Shown here piece after piece: positions 7,334-16,671 of a stretch of DNA of 64,000 nt (position 1 is its first letter; every line of letters starts with the position of its first letter). A model generated the notes under the pieces. The model was given only the letters and a program-made list of their open reading frames with translations. It ran no database searches and was not told where the DNA came from. This DNA is from Sphingobacterium sp. CZ-2 (lineage in GTDB: Bacteria > Bacteroidota > Bacteroidia > Sphingobacteriales > Sphingobacteriaceae): assembly GCF_004526235.1 (NCBI RefSeq), contig NZ_CP038159.1:2046001-2110000 (forward strand), read 5' to 3'. The position numbers and the translations under genes are program-made.

Positions 7334-8785
7334 TTATTCTAGGATCCATTTTATTGCTTGGTTTAAGGTTTCTTGAGGATCTTGGGATTTTGTTAATATA
7401 TCGGGAATGATTTGCCCTTTATAGACCTTTCCCAATCTGTCTTTTACTACCGCACTTGCTAAATTAAGCGCTCCACCATTAGATAGTGGAAAGAACTGAT
7501 TAGCTGTTGTTAGTCCTGCTGTATTTTCACCAATCAACTTTACATTTGGCATACCTATAAAAGAAATAGCGGTCATCTCCCCACTACTTGCTGTTTTAAT
7601 ACTGGTAAGAACAGCAATTTTATTTACCTTAAATCTTTTAGGCGTAATTTTTAATGTTATTCTTCCAAATTTTCCAGCTGATGAATAGAGTGGTTGCTCC
7701 CCTTGATTTGTTTTAAATGTTATAATATTTCCATCTGCAATAAGCGCATTTAGACCAGCAATCATAGGATGCATATTTCCGCCCGAATTGGTTCTTAAAT
7801 CAATGACCCATCCCTTTGGATTTTGTTGTTGTAGGGACAGAACAAGATCATTTAGGTGGTCGGCAAATGCTTGCTGACTTTCAGGAAAGGTAGACCCAAA
7901 TCGAGGCACATTGACATAGGCAATTCTTTCATCGAGCATTTTTCCTGAGGGTAATTCAAGAGGAGACCTAGTTTTATTTTCTTCTATGGGTTTGCTGGTA
8001 TATGCAATATATGCTTCCGGACTATAGTATTTGCTATGAAAATCCTTTGCCTTTCTCAAATGATTTAAATAGAAATTGGCAACTTGTTGTGCGCCATTTT
8101 CTAGTGTTAAACCTGCTAATGCTGCAGGTGTTTGGGCGATGATATCTTTCCAAATTAAGCTATCATTAACAATGCTCATTTGTTGGATCTTTGATTTGAT
8201 TTCTTCACTAAATTCAAGGATTTCCTTAGCAGGTGGAGTATTAATCCAATCTGTTTTTACTTCATCTATAAATAGATTTCCAAGTCCACCCATATTAACA
8301 AAAAGAATCATAGATTTGACCTCTGGTTGAACCAAAATGGAGAAGTTAACATCTTGCCATTCACCTGATTTGGAAGGATCAACAACTATTCGGCTTCCCT
8401 CTCCTCCAATTCTTTTTTTATTCTCATCAAAAAACTGAATAAAAAAATTAGCCACTAGCTGCTTGCTATCCGTTTTTATTTTAGAGGAAACTTGAAGCTT
8501 TGTTAATTTACTGATTTCAATCGAAAAAATATTGGAAGCCATTAACTTGGCTTTTACTTCCTTTTTGTTAAAATGTAGGCTGTGTTTACCTTGATGTTTA
8601 TCGGAAGTGGTAATTCTTAGGATATTATTTAAAGTATCTTGATTATTCAAATACCATCCTTGTGGTTTTCCATCCGTATTAAAACTTTCAAAATTACCAT
8701 TTATGATTTGGGCGTGGGAGATACTTAGACCAAAAAGAAATAGTATGATAATTTTAAGGAGTTTGATAATAATATGAGCTATCAT
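7334..8785 (-). CDS. Secreted S41-family (tail-specific) serine peptidase
   Basis: A 483-residue protein with a signal peptide (residues 1-25, ending SHAQ). Residues ~27-180 look like a jelly-roll carbohydrate-binding-type domain (NGNFESFNTDGKPQGWY..., typical of such modules). The S41 core follows: GWVIDLRTNSGGNMHP, then TSIKTASSGEMTAISFIG with the catalytic Ser near residue 397 and a downstream Lys region. No PDZ domain is obvious. It is the last gene of the ABC/GntR operon, 19 bp after the GIN-like gene. Two adjacent ATG codons are possible near the start; the first is used. It probably cleaves envelope proteins or peptides; the substrate is unknown. Confidence 0.85.
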   Translation of the reverse strand: MIAHIIIKLLKIIILFLFGLSISHAQIINGNFESFNTDGKPQGWYLNNQDTLNNILRITTSDKHQGKHSLHFNKKEVKAKLMASNIFSIEISKLTKLQVSSKIKTDSKQLVANFFIQFFDENKKRIGGEGSRIVVDPSKSGEWQDVNFSILVQPEVKSMILFVNMGGLGNLFIDEVKTDWINTPPAKEILEFSEEIKSKIQQMSIVNDSLIWKDIIAQTPAALAGLTLENGAQQVANFYLNHLRKAKDFHSKYYSPEAYIAYTSKPIEENKTRSPLELPSGKMLDERIAYVNVPRFGSTFPESQQAFADHLNDLVLSLQQQNPKGWVIDLRTNSGGNMHPMIAGLNALIADGNIITFKTNQGEQPLYSSAGKFGRITLKITPKRFKVNKIAVLTSIKTASSGEMTAISFIGMPNVKLIGENTAGLTTANQFFPLSNGGALNLASAVVKDRLGKVYKGQIIPDILTKSQDPQETLNQAIKWILE

Positions 8786-8804
8786 GTCACTTGAGATTTA
8801 AATA

Positions 8805-9599
8805 TTAATGCTTATTATAGTAATCTAAGTTTCCACCTAATCCGACCTGATTGACCACCTTGCTATTTTTTAATCCCCTGATATGGCTGAGTCCTGATAA
8901 TTGGGCATCTAAACTATCTATTTTACTGACATTGGATACATCAATCAATGAATTTTCGATGTTTGCATTCAATCGATGGATATTATATCCTTTGAAGCTT
9001 AGCTTTGATTCGTCTTTGAGATTCACATTTAACGTGGATACAATTTTTATGGGATCTCTATAATATTCATGAAATGCAATAGTTGAATTTTTCGCTACGG
9101 TGAAACTTTCAATGGAGGTCGTTACTGTATCCCTACTGCTGTATTCCACCTGACCATTAAGATTATTTAATAGCAGTGATTTTATTTTTTGTGCAGAGAG
9201 GCCAATTACTATCTTCTTAATTTTACTGCCTTGTAAATTCAGGATTAATTGTCTGTTTTTTATTTGATGATCAACCTCCATTAAATAATAGGGTGACATA
9301 CATTCTACTCGTGCCTTTTCATCATCTTCATTAATTTCCAATAACACCAAATCCTTGTCGCCGTTGCCATTAATCACGATATCATCAATATCATCCAGAG
9401 AAATGGGGTCTGCTGTTACATCATGGCTGAAATGGAGCATGAATTTGGATATAGGATCTGTTGTAACCGGATCTGCCTTCAAATCCATGGACGATTGGTT
9501 GGGATCAATGCGGATTCTTCCGCTCAATGGAGCTAATAGTATAAAACCTAAGAATAAAATGAACATCGTTAGGAATATATATATGTTGGTCTTTTTCAT
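8805..9599 (-). CDS. Membrane-anchored GIN/DUF2807-like protein, function unknown
   Basis: A 264-residue protein with one N-terminal hydrophobic segment (residues 5-24), then an extracytoplasmic region. The second half shows short repeating beta segments (INGNGDKDLVLLEIN, LNNLNGQVEYSS, LKDESKLSFKGYNIHRLNANIENSLIDVSNVSKIDSLDAQLSG), the pattern of the putative adhesin-head GIN domain, which forms a right-handed beta helix. It begins 6 bp after the GntR stop, within the ABC operon. The family call is moderate; the role, perhaps sensing envelope load, is unknown. Confidence 0.6.
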   Translation of the reverse strand: MKKTNIYIFLTMFILFLGFILLAPLSGRIRIDPNQSSMDLKADPVTTDPISKFMLHFSHDVTADPISLDDIDDIVINGNGDKDLVLLEINEDDEKARVECMSPYYLMEVDHQIKNRQLILNLQGSKIKKIVIGLSAQKIKSLLLNNLNGQVEYSSRDTVTTSIESFTVAKNSTIAFHEYYRDPIKIVSTLNVNLKDESKLSFKGYNIHRLNANIENSLIDVSNVSKIDSLDAQLSGLSHIRGLKNSKVVNQVGLGGNLDYYNKH

Positions 9600-9605
9600 G
9601 ATTTC

Positions 9606-9959
9606 TTAATTATCATTATATAATTGAATTAATTCTTCTCTACTGATGCCTAAAAGTTTTGCCATCTGAAAGAAGTTTGGCGCTTCATGTACAAGGAAAT
9701 TTGATCGCCTAGCGTGAAGAATTCTATCTTTCGCATCCAAAGAAACAAAGAACCCTAAACCTCTTTTATTATAGATGATTTCATCTTGTTGGAGCTTATC
9801 ATAAGATCTCATAACCGTATTCGGATTCACTTCGATCAGTGATCCCAATTCGCGTACAGATGGGATCTTATCATCCAATTTCCATTCATCCTTTAGGATT
9901 TTTTCCATCACCAAATCAATTATTTGAATATATATGGGTTTTTCATTGGAGAATTTCAT
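9606..9959 (-). CDS. GntR-family repressor, YtrA subfamily
   Basis: A 117-residue regulator. The N-terminal winged-helix domain (residues 1-70) has KIPSVRELGSLIEVNPNTVMRSYDKLQ, and only a short helical C-terminus follows, with no ligand domain; this is the YtrA architecture. Its ATG overlaps the permease stop (ATGA). In Firmicutes YtrA proteins repress ABC-transporter operons through AGTGTA-N13-TACACT. The operon promoter here has AGTGTA-N12-TACACT, so autogenous repression is likely. The inducer is unknown; cell-envelope antibiotics are the usual signals. Confidence 0.85.
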   Translation of the reverse strand: MKFSNEKPIYIQIIDLVMEKILKDEWKLDDKIPSVRELGSLIEVNPNTVMRSYDKLQQDEIIYNKRGLGFFVSLDAKDRILHARRSNFLVHEAPNFFQMAKLLGISREELIQLYNDN

Positions 9960-10753
9960 CAGTGTACCTCCTTTTCTTTTAATAGGTAGTAAAAACTTAT
10001 GTATGCGAAGATAGCTGCAATACTACCCAATACATATGGATATGCTTTTACATAAGCTTCATTATTGATGAATTGCGTAAATCCACCTGCCCAAAGATGT
10101 TCCATTACCAGACTTGATAAATAAACGTATGCAATGAAAATTAGGATGGATAGTAATCTACTGTATTTACGGAAATAGAGAATACCTACAAGATAAACTG
10201 GAAGAAATAGGAAGAAAATAAAGCTATATTTTAATACATCTAAGTTTATATTGGCATTATATAAGATACTGTTCTCTGGGATTTTTGTGTACAGATAACC
10301 TAATTTATCATAGCCTTCCTTCGCTAAATCAAGGTAATTGAACTGGAAATAGAACTGGATAATATAATTGCATAGGACAATAAAGATCAAATTAATAAGG
10401 AATACTAAGCTACAAAAGATTATAATTCCAAAAAACCTATCTTTCGTACTTAATGGCAAAGTAAATTCAATGGGATTGTAGATGATTTTTTGAAGGATAA
10501 TAAGATTAAGAATAGGGAATAGAATAGCAAGTATTGGAGAGCTTTCAAAATAAGTACGTTCTGCAAGCTGTACCGCAGTAATATAATTCTTGGCTGTATC
10601 AAAACCATTTTTCTCGGATAGTATACTTAGGGTATTGCTGTTGGTCAGGTAAAATATGATGCCAAAGCCAGCAAAAGCAACCAGTAAAATCGAAGTAAAG
10701 ATGGATTTGTTCCCTTTGAAGATGAGCAAGGCGTAATTTAAAGCTGCTTTCAT
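9959..10753 (-). CDS. ABC-transporter permease (YtrA-controlled system)
   Basis: A 264-residue integral membrane protein with about six hydrophobic segments (near residues 20-38, 75-95, 108-133, 173-195, 200-216 and 236-258). It resembles ABC-2-type permeases. It overlaps the upstream ATPase gene by 4 bp and the downstream GntR gene by 1 bp, so the three are translationally coupled. It should form the membrane channel for the ATPase. The substrate is unknown. Confidence 0.8.
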   Translation of the reverse strand: MKAALNYALLIFKGNKSIFTSILLVAFAGFGIIFYLTNSNTLSILSEKNGFDTAKNYITAVQLAERTYFESSPILAILFPILNLIILQKIIYNPIEFTLPLSTKDRFFGIIIFCSLVFLINLIFIVLCNYIIQFYFQFNYLDLAKEGYDKLGYLYTKIPENSILYNANINLDVLKYSFIFFLFLPVYLVGILYFRKYSRLLSILIFIAYVYLSSLVMEHLWAGGFTQFINNEAYVKAYPYVLGSIAAIFAYISFYYLLKEKEVH

Positions 10754-11568
10754 TTCACTGTAGTTTTTGAAGTATTAATAAATGCATTGAATAAAAATTC
10801 AATGTCCATGTTGGAGGTTGCCTCCGTCTTATTGACGATCAGGTATTTATTTCCGATCACCTCTTCAGTTTGAAAGATAATCTCATCTCCAGGAGTGATT
10901 TCTGAAGTAATGGCATATTGATCGTTAATGTCGGATAGGCTTTTATCTAAAATTAATTCACCATGATGAAGGATCAAGAGGTGATCGAGCAGCTGATCGA
11001 TATCTCGGATTTGATGGCTGGCAATGACCACTGTTTTTTCAGGAGTAAGGCTATTGGCCAATAGCCTTCTGAATATAGTTTTGGATGGGATATCTAATCC
11101 ATTGGTCGGTTCATCCATCAACAGAACGGCCGTATTACAGGCTAATCCAAATGCCAGATGTACTTTTTTACCTTGACCTAAGGAAAGACTGCTTAGGTGA
11201 CTATTAGGATCAATTTGAAATTCCTGTAAATAGTTTTCAAATTCGGTATAATTAAAATTGCTGTAAAAATTTCCGTACATCCTACCGAAATCATGGACAT
11301 ACAAATAAGGCAGATTGGTCGTGTCTCCCAAATAAAATACCTGGTCGAAGTATTTCCCTGAACGTTCCTTGCTATTTATCCCTCTGAAATTAATATCACC
11401 TTCTTTGGGGAGAAGAAGACCTTCCATCAATTTGATCAGGGTGGTTTTCCCTTCTCCGTTCAACCCCAATAATCCGTAGATAGTTCCAGGTTGGAGATTT
11501 AAAGAGATATTTTTTATTATTTTTCTTTTTTTGGTATACCCATAGGATACCGAATTGACGGTTAACAT
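10750..11568 (-). CDS. ABC-transporter ATP-binding protein (YtrA-controlled system)
   Basis: A 272-residue ATPase. The Walker A is GLNGEGKTT (about residues 36-44; the usual second Gly of GxxGxGKT is kept). The signature is LSLGQGKKV instead of LSGGQ, as in many ABC-2 ATPases. The Walker B is VLLMDEPTNGLD and the H-loop is VIASHQ. A C-terminal extension (about 215-272) has no recognised domain. It is the first gene of a five-gene operon with the permease, GntR regulator, GIN-like protein and S41 protease. The start ATG lies just downstream of the operator. Confidence 0.9.
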   Translation of the reverse strand: MLTVNSVSYGYTKKRKIIKNISLNLQPGTIYGLLGLNGEGKTTLIKLMEGLLLPKEGDINFRGINSKERSGKYFDQVFYLGDTTNLPYLYVHDFGRMYGNFYSNFNYTEFENYLQEFQIDPNSHLSSLSLGQGKKVHLAFGLACNTAVLLMDEPTNGLDIPSKTIFRRLLANSLTPEKTVVIASHQIRDIDQLLDHLLILHHGELILDKSLSDINDQYAITSEITPGDEIIFQTEEVIGNKYLIVNKTEATSNMDIEFLFNAFINTSKTTVK

Positions 11569-11582
11569 AGGCTTATTGTTTT

Positions 11583-11606
11583 AGTGTATTAGTATGTTAG
11601 TACACT
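11583..11606 (-). promoter_or_regulatory. YtrA-like operator
   Basis: AGTGTA (11583-11588) and TACACT (11601-11606) form an inverted repeat separated by 12 bp. The described YtrA operator in Bacillus is AGTGTA-N13-TACACT, so this differs only by one base of spacing. It lies between the -7 box and the ATPase start codon, covering the expected transcript start, an ideal position for repression by the GntR protein of the same operon. Confidence 0.7.
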
Positions 11607-11607
11607 A

Positions 11608-11637
11608 CAAATATAAGCTAGGATTTTTAATTTCCAA
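11608..11637 (-). promoter_or_regulatory. -33/-7 promoter of the ABC/GntR/S41 operon
   Basis: On the minus strand TTG (11637-11635) is followed by N19 and TATATTTG (11615-11608), a full TAnnTTTG match. It is directly adjacent to the YtrA-like operator and about 40 bp from the ATPase start. Confidence 0.7.
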
Positions 11638-11646
11638 GAATTATTT

Positions 11647-11686
11647 AAAAAAAAGCTGTCCTGGAGATTTTCATTCCAGGACAGCT
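11647..11686 (-). terminator. Intrinsic terminator of the M28 peptidase gene
   Basis: A perfect 12-bp stem, AGCTGTCCTGGA (11654-11665) with TCCAGGACAGCT (11675-11686), has a 9-nt loop. On the minus strand it is followed by a run of eight T. It lies 33 bp beyond the peptidase stop codon and separates that gene from the ABC operon. Confidence 0.85.
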
Positions 11687-11719
11687 CAAAAAGCCTTTAA
11701 GGCTAAATTATCTTATATT

Positions 11720-13315
11720 TTATCTTCCGCTAGCAGGAGGAGGGGTTTTATCAACCACTAATTTTTTATCGCGGTTAGCGATTTCCCATGCCGTATGGAA
11801 CACTAATTTCTCGCGTTTTGCCATCATAGGGAAGTTGATTTTATCTACCGTATCGTTCGGCGTATGGTAATCTGGATGTAATCCGGAGAAGTAGAAAATC
11901 ACTGGAATATTGTGTTTAGCCAAATTGTATTGGTCTGAACGGTAATAGATGCGCATAGGATCCTTTGGATCATCGTACATATAATCCAATTCCATCTGTG
12001 TGAAATCCTGGTTTGCTTTCTCATTGATCGCTTTCAATTCGGAGCTCAACATTTCTGATCCGATGGCATGGATATAATTATGGTTTCCTTCCAAATGTTT
12101 ATTGTCGATACGGCCGATCATGTCCATATTCAAACAGGCTACCGTATTTGCTAATGGGTAAACTGGGTTTTGGGAATAGAAATCGGATCCAAGAAGGCCT
12201 TTTTCCTCTGCCGCAAAAGCCATGAACAAGATGGTTCTACGAGGACCTTTACCTGCTTTCTTTGCCGCTGCAAAAGCTTTCGCAACCTCCATCACACCTA
12301 CCGTTCCAGATCCATTATCATCAGCTCCTGGAAAGAAAGTGCCATCTGGCAATACACCATCATGATCATAGTGACCGGAGATGATCAATACTTCATCCTT
12401 AAGGTCTGTTCCTTCGATAACTCCTAACACATTCGGATCGAATAGATCTTCTTTTTTAGAACCCATGCTCGCATTCAAGGATGCTTTCAGGACTGAAGAA
12501 TTAGGTTTTTTTGTCGAGCTAACAGTTTGCTTGAATTTACTAATCGATGTATTGTTTGCAGCCAATATCTGGTTAGCAGTTGCTTCTGTAATATTTACTA
12601 CTGGAGCTGCGGTGCTGTTATTTGTAGTTTCTTTATCTGTTGATTTCAACCTGTAACTTCCGCTGGTCATTCTTGATCCAAAACGTTTGATCATTTCCGC
12701 TGCTTGAGAGTTAGCGGACAAGATCAAGGCTGGGTTTTGTTTCATGACTTCTTGAAGTCTTTTAGAACGACTGGTCGACCAATCCGATAGGGTGGAAGTT
12801 CCAGTGATCAATGAGTTTCCGGAGGCATCCATAGGTTCGCCTTCGTTGATGACCAAAACGACTTTACCAGCTAAATTCTGTCCTGCATAATCACTATATG
12901 AAGGCGTATTTATTCCATATCCAACGAATACAATCTCTGAAGCATTGAAGTTTCTGAAAGCATTAGATCCTGTAACATAAAAATCTTTGGCATTGACCAA
13001 GGTTTGGTTGTTCAGGTTGAACTGCTCCACCACATATGAAGATTTAACAAGGTTCACAGGCTGATAATAAGAACCATTTACTGCTGGTTTTAAACCCAGT
13101 TCCTGGAATACCTTGGCGATGTATTCTACGGTCTTTTTACCACCTTCTTGCCCAGTTCCACGACCGGCAAATTCTTTCGAAGCAAGAATGGTAAGATGTG
13201 ACTTTGCAGATTCTTCGGTTAAAAGGTCTGCATACTTCTTTTGAAGGGTATGTTGATTGACCGAACAGCTGAACAGCGTAGGGATCAACAAGGATACAAA
13301 AAAGAACTTTTTCAT
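11720..13315 (-). CDS. M28-family zinc aminopeptidase lipoprotein with PA-type insert
   Basis: A 531-residue lipoprotein (signal ending in LFSC, Cys at about residue 17). The peptidase domain shows the M28 metal-site motifs in order: ISGHYDHDG, PGADDNGSGT, FAAEEKGLLGS, LNMDMIG and HPDYHTPNDTVDKI, which together supply two His, two Asp and Glu ligands. The region around residues 95-270 probably contains a protease-associated domain. It should trim peptides in the periplasm or at the outer membrane. It follows rpiB by 15 bp and ends at a strong terminator; a proline-rich tail (TPPPASGR) closes it. Confidence 0.9.
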   Translation of the reverse strand: MKKFFFVSLLIPTLFSCSVNQHTLQKKYADLLTEESAKSHLTILASKEFAGRGTGQEGGKKTVEYIAKVFQELGLKPAVNGSYYQPVNLVKSSYVVEQFNLNNQTLVNAKDFYVTGSNAFRNFNASEIVFVGYGINTPSYSDYAGQNLAGKVVLVINEGEPMDASGNSLITGTSTLSDWSTSRSKRLQEVMKQNPALILSANSQAAEMIKRFGSRMTSGSYRLKSTDKETTNNSTAAPVVNITEATANQILAANNTSISKFKQTVSSTKKPNSSVLKASLNASMGSKKEDLFDPNVLGVIEGTDLKDEVLIISGHYDHDGVLPDGTFFPGADDNGSGTVGVMEVAKAFAAAKKAGKGPRRTILFMAFAAEEKGLLGSDFYSQNPVYPLANTVACLNMDMIGRIDNKHLEGNHNYIHAIGSEMLSSELKAINEKANQDFTQMELDYMYDDPKDPMRIYYRSDQYNLAKHNIPVIFYFSGLHPDYHTPNDTVDKINFPMMAKREKLVFHTAWEIANRDKKLVVDKTPPPASGR

Positions 13316-13330
13316 ATGGTTTTATATTGG

Positions 13331-13768
13331 TTATGAACAGGAAATCTTATTTACGCGGTTAGCGTGGCGGCCACCTTCAAAGTCAGTGATCACGAATGTA
13401 CGAACAATACGTTTTGCTAGATCTAGATCGATAAAACGAGCTGGGATACATACAATATTAGCATCGTTATGCTGACGAGCCAATGCGGAGATTTCTTCCA
13501 ACCAGCAGATTGCTGCACGGATTCCCTGATGTTTGTTGGCCGTAATGGCAACCCCGTTTGCACTTCCACAAATTAAGATACCCAAATCGTTCTCTTTGTT
13601 CTCTACACTGCTTGCCACAGGATGAGCAAAATCTGGATAGTCTACTGAATCTGCAGTACTCGGACCAAAATCTTGAACAGTATATCCCAATTCTTCCAAA
13701 AATGGAATCAAGGCTGCTTTGTAATCTACACCGGCATGATCACTGCCAATTGCTATTTTTTTAGACAT
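13331..13768 (-). CDS. rpiB: Ribose-5-phosphate isomerase B
   Basis: A 145-residue RpiB/LacAB-family enzyme interconverting ribose-5-phosphate and ribulose-5-phosphate in the pentose phosphate pathway. The motif GSDHAG (Asp10, His11) is present, with the catalytic-base Cys67 in LICGSANG and the phosphate-binding residues near RAAICW and NDANIVCIPAR. The length is typical. It lies between tatC and the peptidase with short spacers on both sides, probably in one transcript. Confidence 0.93.
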   Translation of the reverse strand: MSKKIAIGSDHAGVDYKAALIPFLEELGYTVQDFGPSTADSVDYPDFAHPVASSVENKENDLGILICGSANGVAITANKHQGIRAAICWLEEISALARQHNDANIVCIPARFIDLDLAKRIVRTFVITDFEGGRHANRVNKISCS

Positions 13769-13795
13769 AATCTATAAGTTATGGATTTCTATAAT

Positions 13796-14665
13796 TTATG
13801 AATTGTAAAACTCTTTTTCTTCTTGTTCTTTTCGCTTCTTCACATTTGCGGAAACCATAATACTCACCTCATACAGAATGAACATTGGAGCACTCACAGT
13901 CAGTAAGGTCAGGATATCTGCCGTAGGCGTAATGATTGCTGCGATAGTTAAAATGATTAAGATCGCATATCGACGGCTTGCACGCATGAATTCTGGAGTC
14001 ATAATGCCAATCTTTGATAAGATGAATATCAGGATAGGTAATAGGAAGATAATTCCACAACCTAAGGTCAGGGTTGCAATGGTCGATAACCAGTTATCCG
14101 TTGTAAAGTTGTTATGGATCTCAGGACTTAGGGTATAGTTTGCTAAGAAGTTGATGGATAGCGGTACAACAATGAAATATCCGAACAATGCACCTAAGAA
14201 AAATAATATAGTGGCATAAAATACGAACCCTTGTGCTGATTTTCTTTCAATTTTGGTCAATGCTGGTTTTATAAATAACCAAACTTCAAAGAGAAGATAA
14301 GGAAATCCCAAGAACAAAGCAATTAATAAAGATCCGTTAATAGTAAGCATAAATTGGGATCCAACCTCTGTGGAAATTAAATTGAAATTTAAATTCTTAA
14401 CGCAGAACCCTTCCAGGTTTAGGGCATCGCCCACCTTGCACATCATTTGATACGTCCAGAATTCTGGTTTTTTAGGCCCCATAATGATGGTATCAAATAG
14501 TTGTTCGAAATAAGAAAAGGAAATTATCGCAAATATGGAAATAGCAATTACCGATCGGATGATATGCCATCTCAGAACTTCAAGGTGGTCGAAGAAAGAC
14601 ATTTCTGCTTCAATATTCTTTCCTTTATCCTTGATCGCCTGTATAAGTTTGATATTCTTTGACAT
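13796..14665 (-). CDS. tatC: Twin-arginine translocase subunit TatC
   Basis: A 289-residue inner-membrane protein that recognises twin-arginine signal peptides. It has the conserved start EMSFFDHLEVLRWHIIRS (family pattern HLxELRxR) and six hydrophobic segments. A periplasmic insert between segments 1 and 2 (about residues 62-105, with two Cys) is longer than in E. coli, a feature often seen in Bacteroidota. The cytoplasmic RASRRYA stretch after segment 4 is also typical. No tatA/tatB gene is in the window. Confidence 0.93.
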   Translation of the reverse strand: MSKNIKLIQAIKDKGKNIEAEMSFFDHLEVLRWHIIRSVIAISIFAIISFSYFEQLFDTIIMGPKKPEFWTYQMMCKVGDALNLEGFCVKNLNFNLISTEVGSQFMLTINGSLLIALFLGFPYLLFEVWLFIKPALTKIERKSAQGFVFYATILFFLGALFGYFIVVPLSINFLANYTLSPEIHNNFTTDNWLSTIATLTLGCGIIFLLPILIFILSKIGIMTPEFMRASRRYAILIILTIAAIITPTADILTLLTVSAPMFILYEVSIMVSANVKKRKEQEEKEFYNS

Positions 14666-14700
14666 GTAATTTTTTTACGCGTAATTTAAGTCGTAATAAA

Positions 14701-14732
14701 CAAAAATACCATTCTTCTGCAGAAGAATGGCA
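14701..14732 (-). terminator. Terminator of the fatty-acid operon
   Basis: CCATTCTTCT (14709-14718), GC, AGAAGAATGG (14721-14730) is a perfect palindrome. On the minus strand it is followed by TATTTTTG. It lies 26 bp after the accC stop. Confidence 0.65.
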
Positions 14733-14756
14733 TCTTTTGTATTTGTAAAGTAAATT

Positions 14757-16118
14757 TTATACACTTTCCTCATCAGGATACTCCGTAAGATCGAAAGTTT
14801 CCATGAATTTGGTGGTAAAATTACCCGCTCTAAAGTTCGGATCATTCATTAAACGCAAGTGTAATGGGATGGTTGTCTTCACACCTTCGATCACGAATTC
14901 GCTTAATGCACGAGACATTGTGTTGATTGCTTCCTCACGTGTTTGAGCCACACAGATCAATTTCGCGATCATGGAATCGTAGTTTGGTGGAATCGAATAG
15001 CCCGAATAAACATGCGTATCAACACGAACCCCATGTCCTCCTGGAGAATGGAAATTAGTGATCTTTCCTGGTGATGGACGGAAGTTGTTGAACGGATCCT
15101 CTGCATTGATACGACATTCGATCGCATGCATGGTTGGCTCATAACTTTTTCCTGAGATAGGAATGCCTGCTGCCACTTTGATCTGTTCTTTGATCAAATC
15201 GAAGTTGATCACTTCCTCTGTAACCGGGTGTTCTACCTGGATACGGGTGTTCATCTCCATAAAATAGAAGTTACGGTGTTTGTCAACCAAGAACTCGATG
15301 GTTCCTGCACCTTCATATTTTACCGCTTGCGCACCTTTGATGGCCGCTTCACCCATCTTCGCACGAAGCTCAGATGTAATGAATGGGGAAGGAGCTTCTT
15401 CAACCAATTTCTGGTGACGTCTTTGGATGGAACAGTCACGCTCTGAAAGGTGACATACTGTTCCATATTGATCTCCGATTACCTGGATTTCAATATGGCG
15501 AGGGTCTTCTACAAATTTCTCCAGGTAGATGCCGTCGTTTCCGAATGCAGCACCTGCCTCTTGACGGGCAGAATCCCAAGCAGGTTCAAATTCTTCATCT
15601 TTCCAAACAATACGCATACCACGGCCACCACCACCGGCAGTAGCTTTCAAGATGATAGGATATCCGATCTCATTGGCAATTTTGATCCCCGATTTAACAT
15701 CAGGAACCAAACCATCAGAACCAGGGATAGTAGGAACTCCTGCATTCTTCATGGTTTCTTTGGCTGAAGCCTTATCGCCCATGCGTTCAATCTGTTCCGC
15801 AGTTGCACCAATAAACTTGATGCCATATTCTGCACAGATTGCCGAGAATTTCGCGTTCTCCGATAGGAAACCATATCCTGGGTGGATAGCATCTGCATTG
15901 GTCAATTCCGCTGCAGCAATAATATTTGGAATATTTAAATAAGAATCTTTACTTGCTGGAGGGCCGATACAAACTGCCTCGTCCGCAAAACGAACGTGCA
16001 AGCTGTCGCGATCGGCTGTAGAATATACAGCCACGCTCTGAATCCCCATCTCTTTACAGGTACGGATGATACGAAGCGCAATTTCCCCTCTATTGGCAAT
16101 TAATATTTTTTTGAACAT
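14757..16118 (-). CDS. accC: Biotin carboxylase subunit of acetyl-CoA carboxylase
   Basis: A 453-residue ATP-grasp enzyme that carboxylates the biotin of AccB using bicarbonate and ATP. The visible motifs are [17 protein letters not shown] at the start, [10 protein letters not shown] (ATP loop), the HIEIQV region, [12 protein letters not shown] and [15 protein letters not shown] with active-site Glu and Arg. The length matches E. coli AccC (449). It is the last gene of the operon, 4 bp after accB, and a terminator follows. Confidence 0.96.
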   Translation of the reverse strand: MFKKILIANRGEIALRIIRTCKEMGIQSVAVYSTADRDSLHVRFADEAVCIGPPASKDSYLNIPNIIAAAELTNADAIHPGYGFLSENAKFSAICAEYGIKFIGATAEQIERMGDKASAKETMKNAGVPTIPGSDGLVPDVKSGIKIANEIGYPIILKATAGGGGRGMRIVWKDEEFEPAWDSARQEAGAAFGNDGIYLEKFVEDPRHIEIQVIGDQYGTVCHLSERDCSIQRRHQKLVEEAPSPFITSELRAKMGEAAIKGAQAVKYEGAGTIEFLVDKHRNFYFMEMNTRIQVEHPVTEEVINFDLIKEQIKVAAGIPISGKSYEPTMHAIECRINAEDPFNNFRPSPGKITNFHSPGGHGVRVDTHVYSGYSIPPNYDSMIAKLICVAQTREEAINTMSRALSEFVIEGVKTTIPLHLRLMNDPNFRAGNFTTKFMETFDLTEYPDEESV

Positions 16119-16122
16119 ATTT

Positions 16123-16605
16123 CTAGCTAGGATCTACTAAGAATAAAGGTTGATCGTATTCAACTGGTTGCGCATCATTTACTAAGATCTTCACAATCTT
16201 ACCCGATACTTCCGACTCAATTTCGTTGAATAATTTCATCGCTTCAACAATACACAATACTTTTCCAGGAGCGATTTCATCGCCAACATTCACAAAAACA
16301 GCTTTGTCTGGACCTGGAGAACGGTAGAATGTACCGATGATAGGAGATTTCACAGTAATGTATTTTGAGCTGTCATCAGCAGCTGGAGCAGCCGGAGCAG
16401 CAGCAACAGGTGCAGGAGCAGCAGCAGCAGCTTGTGGTGCTGCAACAGCAGGTGCTGCGGCAGGAACAGTTGCAGTTACATAAGTAGGCTCCTGATTTGT
16501 TTTTATTGTAATTTTGAAATCTTTTTCTTCGATTGATACTTCATTCACACCTGATTTTGAAACGAACTTAATCAGATCCTGAATTTGTTTGATATCCATA
16601 CTCAT
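16123..16605 (-). CDS. accB: Biotin carboxyl carrier protein of acetyl-CoA carboxylase
   Basis: A 160-residue protein with an N-terminal interaction segment (residues 1-40), a flexible Ala/Pro-rich linker (about 45-76) and a C-terminal biotinyl domain. The biotin attachment site is Lys124 in [12 protein letters not shown]. The family thumb residues precede it ([14 protein letters not shown]). Two ATGs (16605 and 16599) are possible; the first is given. It lies 66 bp after fabH and directly before accC. Confidence 0.95.
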   Translation of the reverse strand: MSMDIKQIQDLIKFVSKSGVNEVSIEEKDFKITIKTNQEPTYVTATVPAAAPAVAAPQAAAAAPAPVAAAPAAPAADDSSKYITVKSPIIGTFYRSPGPDKAVFVNVGDEIAPGKVLCIVEAMKLFNEIESEVSGKIVKILVNDAQPVEYDQPLFLVDPS

Positions 16606-16671
16606 ATGCTAGCAGGTTTTGTTTAATTATTGTAAAAATGATTAGCTATAAAGGTAATAAAATCTATTGTA

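Noticed and set aside
14701..14708. TATTTTTG on the minus strand as a promoter for tatC
   Set aside because: It matches TAnnTTTG but is the T-tract following the terminator palindrome of the accC operon, and no TTG is at -33.
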